64,000 bases of DNA from Annona cherimola. Its lineage: Eukaryota; Streptophyta; Magnoliopsida; Magnoliales; Annonaceae. Of this stretch, positions 57,054-64,000 are shown piece by piece (position 1 is the first letter of the stretch; each line of letters begins with the position of its first letter). A program made the translations under genes and the position numbers. The stretch is from NCBI GenBank assembly GCA_030490835.1, contig CM059975.1, positions 12,715,579 to 12,779,578 of the forward strand. The letters run 5' to 3'. The notes beneath the pieces were generated by a model, which had not been told where the DNA came from, ran no database searches, and saw only the letters and a list, made by a program, of their open reading frames with translations.

Positions 57054-57317
57054 GGGTATTTGTGTGCATACTTTTTTTTTTTAAATATAACATTTTTCAC
57101 ACTCTATAATTGCTGTAGTTTTTAATTATTTCTTTATTTTTTCTTATACAACTACCTAACTTTTCAATATTTTTTACATAAATACCTACATATTTAACCT
57201 ATTTATTTTAACTTTATTTTTTTTACTGTTCATCATTAACCCTATTAAATCATATCATTTTCTCTCATTTTAAAAACTTTTACACCAAAAAAGTTTTATC
57301 ACCTTTAAAGCATACCC
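57054..57317. mobile_element. Tourist-like MITE
   Basis: gggtatttgtgtgcat ... aaagcataccc, with family landmarks tttttaattatttctttatt, tttaactttattttttttac and tcattaaccctattaaatc in order. TTA on the left and TAA on the right, in keeping with a 3-bp duplication plus decay. Confidence 0.65.
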
Positions 57318-59274
57318 TAATAAACACAACCTAAGACCACTCTATAGAAACCTCCAAATGGAGGAGACGAGGGAGTGATCTCAAGGATAAATTTAGTTTT
57401 GAGTTTGACTTTATTCGTATTGTATTCTTAAATTTTATATTTTATTCTATTTTTGGTAGGTCAATTCTAAACCTATTATACCTTATTTTCAAGATCCAAT
57501 GGATTCAATTTCAATTCTAATTTTTTTAAAAAATATCCTTATGTTTATTTGAAAACTATAAATTTATTGTAAATCTTACTTAAACATATATAATCAAAAT
57601 GACAACAATATAGTTTTTGAAATATATTTATCAAATCCAATAAAAAGTTTCTATATATATATTTAAAGAATATATTTTCAATATAAAAATATTTAATAAA
57701 ATATAGAATAAATTATATATATATATATATATATTAATGAATTTTTAACCTTAATTCTACTTATACTCATGGACTTCTAAAATTAATCATGGACTTTCAA
57801 ATTTTCAAAATATACTAAGCATTTTGCCCAAAATTCCATTCTTAATCACAACCTCCTGTCAAATAACAAATATGCCCAAAATTCAATTATAAATATTTGG
57901 ATTTTGAAATCTATCATATCGTAATTGAACCAAATATTTTTTATTTGGAGCTTACTTTACTCTGAGTATAAAAAGAGAAATCTACTCATCCCATTTTAGA
58001 ATACCGAATAGGTCAACCCATGAATACTTTATCTAAGTTACACCCCCTAAGCTTGACTTGTCAAATATATTCACTAAACTATGTCATTTCAAAAGAAAGT
58101 GCCAAATAATGGTCATGGTCATCTACAACTAATTGGAAATGACCATTTTAAATTTTTTTTAAAAAATTAATGAAATTGTTAATCTAGATGTGGTAATTTC
58201 TAAATTAACAAGTTCAAATAATGGAAATTGTGGTAATAAACATCTAATTTAACAATTTCATAAAAACTAAAAATAAAAATATACTATTTTAGACATGTTA
58301 AAAATGGCATCATTCGCTTCATAAAAAAAGAATGACATAATTTAGACTAGGAAGATCTCTTACCAATATTCGGGCTTTGCATAAGTTTTTCATGTTATTA
58401 ATGCAGTTGTTAGTTTCAAGCTAGGGTTATGAAAATAAAGAGTCACCCATAAAGAAGTGTTTCATATGTAGCGATCTATTTTTCCATCCTCATGAGAGAA
58501 GGAAACTTTATTTTATTCATTACATTTAGCACATTTATTTTATTAAAATATTATGTTTTTTAAAATTAAAGATTTTCATTAGCCACGTTTTCTTAAAATA
58601 TCATTAGCATAATTTGCTTAAAAATATATATTTAATTACCTTCCAAAAATATATGTATATATTGAAGTGTAAATTATAAAAAATATTTAAATTCATTCGT
58701 GTGGAATGTAACAAAATCTATGGAACCATATATCTACACATTATTAATATTTTAGACGATAAAAATAAAATTATAAAATAGGTAAATTTCATATATACCC
58801 ACTAATTTTACCCCTAATTCCACTTATATCTATGAATTTTCAAAAATTCCTTCCATACCCACAAATTTTCATTCTAATTTTACTTATACCCCGTCGTTAG
58901 GGATTTATAAGATGTGTCGTTAGCCATCTTATAACATGACAAATATACCTAGACTTAAGCTTTAGTTTATATTTAAAGTTGTTTTGCTTAAAGTTAAAGA
59001 TTCTTATTCAAATTATATGTGATTTTGTTGTTGCAGAATTACTAAAAGTTCAATATAATATGAATTTTTAGTTGTAAAATCATAATTACGGATGAGTATA
59101 TTCGTCATTTCCCAAAGAGTTAACGGTGCCTTTAATAGATCCCTAACGGCGTAGGTATAAGTGTAATTAGGATAAAAATTTATGGGTATGAGAGAAATTT
59201 TTGAAAATTTATAGATATAAGCGAAATTAGGAGTAAAATTTGTTAGTATATAGGGAATTTGCCCTTTTAAAATT
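57318..59274. other. Intergenic AT-rich DNA with a fold-back element
   Basis: 58782-59270 is palindromic: tatacccactaattttaccc / gtaaaatttgttagtatata and ttacttataccccgtcgtta / taacggcgtaggtataagtg. An (at)n run is at ~57713-57733. A half-unit of a similar element is at 57745-57860. No gene supported. Confidence 0.55.
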
Positions 59275-59828
59275 TATATTTAACATCAAACATTTTATTA
59301 TAAGATATTCGACTACAATAAAAACTTTTCACTCTTCATAAATTATTTTATTTTAAATCATTTATTCACATCTTTCTATACAACTATTCTACTTTTCAAT
59401 TATTTTTGCATAACTATCCATATAACAAACTAAGGGTGAGAATCGGGACGGGTCGGGATTTTGTACCCGGCAAGGCAGGTTGGGTCGAATGTTTAAGATT
59501 TTCTAAAAAGAGCGGGTCAGGGCGGACCTACCGGACTCGGGCATGCTTATACCCGTTGACCCGCCCCGCCCCGCTGGTACCTCATTTATGATATATCACA
59601 GATTCGAAATTAAATGCCCTAATCTAAGCTTCTCGGCAGCAGAATCCCGCGCCACGCTGCGAGCAAACTCCGTCAAGCACTTAGGCCGTCGATGCCTCGA
59701 TGGTCATCTTCCGTTCTTCCCCAACTTACCGATTGCTGCAACTGCAAGTCCAAAATCCCTAATGGCCTAATCTAAGTTTCCCGCAGTAGAGGATCCGCGC
59801 CGCTCCCAAATCCCATCACGCATTCAGG

Positions 59829-60145
59829 TCATATCCTACCGAGGTGGAGGAATCTCGAAGTGTGGGTGGTATCGACAGTGACGGGCATGTCGCGGTATGC
59901 GGATAAGTAGCCATGAGAGTTCTGCAGCGCTTCTAGCTGAGACGGGGTGAGGCGTGCACTGAAGCCATGGATGGCTGAGAGACTGGCCGCGTACCAGCTT
60001 TGATGATAGGCGAAGGCCTTAGGCATGGTGGACAAGTCTATGTGGACAATGTATGTGACCACTTCTGCTGACGTGGGGCTGAGATGAGAGATGGCGAACA
60101 GTACAGCAGCAACCGTACAGAGGTGAATGTGGGAGCGGCGGCCAT
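59829..60145 (-). pseudogene. Captured subtilase fragment: signal peptide and propeptide
   Basis: On minus, an ATG at 60145 (MAAAPTFTSV) starts a signal peptide that, after a one-base frame shift, continues as LCTVAAVLFAISHLSPTSAE. Then comes the inhibitor-I9 propeptide of a plant subtilisin-like protease: VVTYIVHIDLSTMPKAF, HQSWYAASL, HGFSARLTPSQLEALQN and TTHTSRFLHL. The 15-20 residues usually found between WY-SL and HGFSA are missing, and the frame ends right after the propeptide (GRI-stop). The catalytic Asp/His/Ser domain is not present. In intact enzymes this part directs secretion and keeps the protease inactive until cleaved. Here it lies wholly inside the hAT element at 59431-61270, so it is a transposon-borne copy of a gene elsewhere in the genome. 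The 150-codon open frame beginning at 60281 includes promoter sequence and is not the original start. Confidence 0.85.
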
Positions 60146-60200
60146 TGCTGCTAGTTGGGTGCTTGGGTTGTATAGCTGGTCCGGGACTTCCGAGAGCTGG

Positions 60201-60210
60201 TATATATAAA
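60201..60210 (-). promoter_or_regulatory. Captured TATA box
   Basis: tatatataaa on plus reads tttatatata on minus, 56 bp upstream of the subtilase ATG at 60145. It suggests that the promoter was captured together with the first coding part. Confidence 0.6.
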
Positions 60211-61427
60211 CTCACCATTAACGCAGGAGAACCGGATGGGAGTGGAGTACGGGAATCGATTAGAGTCTTGACCCTTGCCAATCGTCTTTTTTCTGATCTT
60301 CATGGGAATTCGTTGCTCGCACTAGAAAGGAATCATTTTTCTGGTGAAATTCAACAGTTGGTATATATTATTTTCCTTTGCATTTTTCTCATTTCATCTA
60401 ATATGTTTGAGCTGGCTACATGGTACTCATATTATTGATTAATTGTTAAAATTACTCATGGATTAGATTTCTCAAAATCTTTGCTTTTGGTAATATGCTT
60501 GTATTATGTTTTGGATTTTGATTTCTTGTATTTGTAATTTTTTTATGCATTGCATTCGATATAACATAGTATAAGAATATGAGTCTGGATGTGGATGAGA
60601 TTGTCGAGAAAGATATGGTGGAAAGTGTTATTGGTTGTGGTTTTGTTTTCCTAATTCCATTGCATAGGTGTTATTTAGGTCATGCCTTCTAGAAGCTTTC
60701 ATTACAACACAAAAGTATTATCAATATTCTTTATACTTTTCAGGCAAAACTGCTCTCCTACTACATACTTAAACAATTGTCATTTTTAATTCTAAATGTG
60801 ACATTATTATTATTTTTGTTAAAGGTAACCAACAAAAGACATGAAATGAGTTCAAAAAATTAGTGATTCAATATTCAAATTGTAAACAGAATGTTGAACG
60901 AGGTATGTTTCATTAACTTATTCTTATATACGTGAATAAATATTCATATTTTATTTAAGTACTTATGTTTTATTTTGACTGATTGGTAATAGATTGCAGT
61001 ATATAGTAGTTAAATTTAATATAGATTTGTCTTTATACTTGTAGGTTCACGTGATTCTTAAAAATTTCTTACTTGACCCATAGTTTTTACTCAACCCGTC
61101 GTCCCGATACTGACTCGAATTTTATCCCGAAACTTAATAAAAAAAAGTAAAGGTCAAACCGACCTTGTCTCGACCAGGATAAAAATAAGGATTAAACCAG
61201 ATTTTTGAAAGGTAGGGTCAAGGTTGGGCACACCCTGACCCGTCCCGACCCGCCCCGATTCCCACCCCTATAACAAATCAATCTATTTTAACTTTATTCT
61301 TTTTACCCTTTATCATTACTTCTATCATATTATATAATTTATATCAATTCAAAAAAATTTACATTAAAAAATTTTCATACAAAAGTTTTATTATTTCCAC
61401 AATACACTTTATATTGATTTTACACAT

Positions 61428-61739
61428 CTAAAGGTTGGGTTGATACATAATGATATTAGACAAATAATGTAACAAGATAAATAATCGTAAATAGCATGGT
61501 TGGAGTGTCATGTAAGAAAAATAGATAAGATTACTGGAACTGAATTTTACAGAAGTCGAACTCAAAATAAAAACTAAAAAAAAGTTATCCTCTGCCGCGA
61601 CCTGATCCTTCTCTTTTTTATGCCATGCCTCGATTCCAGGGGAAGTTCGACTTCCAGTCCTCTTGCAATAGCGCCGGAGACTAGGGAGAGACACGGTGAA
61701 ATTTTTTTTTTTTTGGATATCATAGAGAGACGTGGTGAT
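61428..61739. other. Intergenic
   Basis: GC-normal patch at ~61590-61700 on both strands with short ORFs (115 codons minus, 60 plus), not recognised. A 14-T run is at ~61700-61713. Confidence 0.4.
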
Positions 61740-62483
61740 CAGGGTGAAATTTGGGTAGGGTATCCATGGGTACACACCGACCCGATCATAATTTGGGTAT
61801 GATAGCGTAGAAAATATTATTCATGGGTATGGATAGGGTACAAATTATTACCCGCCTCCTCAAATAGGGTACGGGTAGGGTAGATACGTTGGGTACCCAA
61901 AACCAACCCACATAGGAACTCATATGGGTAATTAATTATGTGCATAATATATATTATATAGTATATTTTATGTTTTGTCTTTGACATCTTATGTGCACAC
62001 ATATTTTAACAAATTCAAATTTAAATAACTTTTGTACATTGTGAAGTATAAAACTGATTCGGTTATTTATATATATGTCATTGACTGTCGAAAGACTCTT
62101 ATAAATACACTTGTGACTTATTATTATAATATATTAATAGTTTTAATGATTGGATCATGATGGTCTATATTTAATATTTTTATATAATAATATAAACAAT
62201 AATATATGTACTTATTATTTTAAAACATAAATAAGTATTATTTTAAATTATTTAAAATAATATAAATTTTTTTAAAAAATATTATATTTGAGTATTAAAG
62301 GAACCGATTTGAAATCAAAATCGGAACTGACTCTATGGGTAATGGTAGGGTAGGATATACTAAGAACCGAACTGACAAATGGGTAAGGTAGGGTAGACCT
62401 TTTACAAATAGAGTATAGGTACCGTATACCACTATCCTAACCGAATCACTATCCTAACCGAATAGACTCAAGTTACAACGCTG
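61740..62483 (-). mobile_element. hAT-type element, second copy of the 32138-33121 family
   Basis: Ends CAGGGTGAAATTTGG and, reverse complement of the right end, CAGCGTTGTAACTTG. The interior is the reverse complement of 32401-33121 (e.g. gttttaatgattgg versus ccaatcattaaaac, and taattaattatgtgca versus tgcgcttaattaatta). Here the terminus lacks the nested fold-back seen at 32153-32400. Target duplication not convincing. Confidence 0.72.
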
Positions 62484-62789
62484 GTAATAGTGATTAGCAC
62501 TGTCACTTAGTATGAACCGAAAAAGGCTTTTTTTTTTTTTTTTTTTAAAAAAAGCCATTTTAGGTAGTTAGGCGGTGGCTCACCTAGCAATGCATTAAAA
62601 ATTCACTAACAAACAAACACAAGATGCTAAAATTACTTTTCAGAAACCAAGCTCTTAGGTCTTGCCAAGATGCCAATATATTCTAGACAAGCACAGATCG
62701 CATAAAGGATACATACACCATCTTTCCATCACCAAGAACAGAAACACATAAAAAGATACGCACACCATGATTACATAAACCGAACATAT
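62484..62789. other. Intergenic and likely 3' UTR of DUF247 gene 3
   Basis: A T-run followed by an A-run (~62530-62553), then GC-normal sequence that reads into the end of the coding region at 62790. Confidence 0.5.
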
Positions 62790-64000
62790 CTAGGATGGAT
62801 GAGGGTGGAAATATGAAACCATGCCATACAAAGCTTGTAAGAACATGAGGACGAGAAGAATAATGGCAGCCATTAGCAAAAGGATGGTCCATGGTTGATT
62901 TGAGTAGCTGTGCCTTAGTCTCGACCCCCAAACATTGCGTTGAACACTCGAGTATCTACGTATTCGTTCAATGGTATCCGCCAGGAAGACTTCGTTGGGA
63001 TAGACAGCAATCTCTCTGCGAAGCTCTCTGAAGAGATCGGCTGCTTCCTGATCACTGCCCAAGCAGTTGACAATGATTCCTTTACTGCACAGCACCTCGA
63101 CGTCTTCAGCGGTGTTGATGAGGCAACGCATGAAGAAGATGTAAACCGCCACATGCGGACGACTGTGAGGATACAGTTTCTCAAAGGCGACGAGGTTTAG
63201 AAACAGCGATTTGGTATCTTCTTCGATGGAAAGATGCGGAATTTCCACGACGCCGTCTTCGAATTTGATGCCCAACCGTTTGGGGCTGCAGCTCCTGAAC
63301 TCCACCCCTGCCGCCAGAAGCTGTACGGCACCAGGAAATGGTTTCAGATCTGTAACGGATGCCTTTAGCCTCTGCCCATCCATGTGGGGAAAGAGATTCG
63401 AATGCACTAGATGGAGGAAATGCAGAGGATTATCCGCGCCGAAATTGCCTTCTCTCATCCTATCCTCGAAGAATTCCTGAACAATTGTCAGAAACGAGAC
63501 GCAGATACCCTGCGAAGACGAGATCAGGTGGAAGAGGCGGTCGAGAAGGAAGAAGGGGATTTGGTTTTCCAGCAGCAGGAGGTCGCGTTTGATCTCGTGA
63601 AAGAGCCCTCGCTGGCGGAAAATGGGGTCGTCTGGGCTGATGGGGGCTCGTCGGGTTTCCTTCAGGAGGAGTTGGATGATGAAGCAGCCGTCGAGGAGCA
63701 TGATCTTGAGAAACTGCTTTCTTTTCATGTCTTCCAAGGACTCTGAGTAATACCTTCGTGCGCTTTTCTCCAAGGCTTTCATTTCCTTCAAGAATCTCTC
63801 CAATCCGCCGTCTCTGCCCGAGAGGACCTCTTGCAAGTACCTCCATTTCTGCTCTTCCACGGCCTGTATCGTGTCGTCATGGTGATCGAGAGGGCCCAAG
63901 GCGACCACCCGATGCCTGTATGCCTTCTCGTGCGCTCTCCAGAGGCAGTAGGGGATGGTGTAGATGCAGAATGAAGGACTGGTTGGATTGTTCTGGAGGC
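62790..64000 (-). CDS. DUF247 family protein 3, partial (5' end beyond the window)
   Basis: The open frame runs to the right edge without a start. Reading back from the window edge it gives LQNNPTSPSFCIYTIPYCLW, then RAHEKAYRHRVVALGPLDHH, which is the DUF247 domain start, so the N-terminal extension seen in genes 1 and 2 lies outside. Visible blocks: FLKIMLLDGCFIIQLLLKE, GLFHEIKRDLLLLENQIPFF, HFLHLVHSNLFPH, LGIKFEDGVVEIPHLSIEED, LINTAEDVEVLCSKGIIVNC, and a C-terminal membrane helix (ILLLMAAIILLVLMFLQALYGMVSYF). About 400 codons are inside the window, no lesion. The conserved NW of the KGII-NW block is NC here. The methionine-like GTG at 63908 is internal, not the start. Confidence 0.9.
   Translation of the reverse strand, partial: LQNNPTSPSFCIYTIPYCLWRAHEKAYRHRVVALGPLDHHDDTIQAVEEQKWRYLQEVLSGRDGGLERFLKEMKALEKSARRYYSESLEDMKRKQFLKIMLLDGCFIIQLLLKETRRAPISPDDPIFRQRGLFHEIKRDLLLLENQIPFFLLDRLFHLISSSQGICVSFLTIVQEFFEDRMREGNFGADNPLHFLHLVHSNLFPHMDGQRLKASVTDLKPFPGAVQLLAAGVEFRSCSPKRLGIKFEDGVVEIPHLSIEEDTKSLFLNLVAFEKLYPHSRPHVAVYIFFMRCLINTAEDVEVLCSKGIIVNCLGSDQEAADLFRELRREIAVYPNEVFLADTIERIRRYSSVQRNVWGSRLRHSYSNQPWTILLLMAAIILLVLMFLQALYGMVSYFHPHPS

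Larger units (their letters stand above)
59431..61270. mobile_element. Gene-capturing hAT-type element (Pack-hAT)
   Basis: Terminal repeats TAAGGGTGAGAATCGGG (left) and TAGGGGTGGGAATCGGG (reverse complement of the right end). Target duplication taacaaac (59423-59430) / taacaaat (61271-61278). Both subterminal regions are full of gggtcggg / cgggtcaggg motifs. 1840 bp, no transposase. The interior carries a minus-strand subtilase 5' end (59829-60210) and, at 59600-59810, two related ~45-bp GC-rich segments (cctaatctaagcttctcggc at ~59617 and cctaatctaagtttcccgca at ~59766). Confidence 0.88.
59320..61412. mobile_element. Tourist-like MITE split by a nested hAT element
   Basis: Left part aacttttcactcttcataaa to ccatataacaaac (59430); right part aatcaatctattttaac (from 61279) to acaaaagttttatt. 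Joined across the hAT element they keep the family's internal order, so the hAT landed in an existing MITE. Confidence 0.7.

Noticed and set aside
60127..60438. Possible leucine-rich-repeat fragment (LHGNSLLALERNHFSGEI) upstream of the captured subtilase
   Set aside because: The resemblance is short and includes the subtilase promoter region. It is not enough to claim a second captured gene.

Overview
The window is nuclear DNA of a plant, almost certainly a flowering plant. Evidence: three DUF247 (plant-specific) genes, an early nodulin-like phytocyanin gene with a GT-AG intron, a chromodomain Ty3/gypsy retrotransposon, a plant L1-type LINE tail with RNase H, tRNA-derived SINEs and many hAT, Tourist-like and fold-back elements in a very AT-rich background. 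The species cannot be named from the sequence.

Genes are sparse. From left to right: a two-exon early nodulin-like gene (5934-8371, minus); DUF247 gene 1 (16313-17971, minus); DUF247 gene 2 (54437-56083, minus); DUF247 gene 3 (62790 to beyond the right edge, minus). All three DUF247 genes are intronless, point the same way and have a C-terminal membrane segment, so they look like dispersed paralogues of one family. Everything else that codes is transposon-derived or a captured fragment.

Between the DUF247 genes lies a repeat landscape whose history can be read. About 9.7 kb (copy A, ~18127-27883) is repeated in direct orientation at ~34758-43110 (copy B), about 94% identical in a stretch counted by eye. 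Later insertions present in only one copy have clean empty sites in the other. Copy A alone has two hAT elements and two Tourist-like MITEs. Copy B alone has a Mutator-like fold-back, an L1 tail and a tRNA-SINE. A third, shorter copy (~28965-29500) lacks a MITE shared by A and B, which orders the events further.

From ~42640 to ~53900 a degenerate array of related ~200-400 bp units is broken by a 5972-bp insertion (44725-50696) with a 5-bp target duplication. It consists of two nearly identical 1.2-kb LTRs in opposite orientation, facing tail to tail across 110 bp, then a Ty3/gypsy pol on the minus strand that starts inside protease and is joined to 114 bp of foreign sequence. A second, older LTR-like stretch (~50900-53537) lies to its right.

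At 59431-61270 a hAT-type element with an 8-bp target duplication sits inside a MITE and carries the TATA box, start codon, signal peptide and propeptide region of a plant subtilase: a gene-capturing (Pack-type) hAT. No rRNA gene, functional tRNA gene or CRISPR array was seen.
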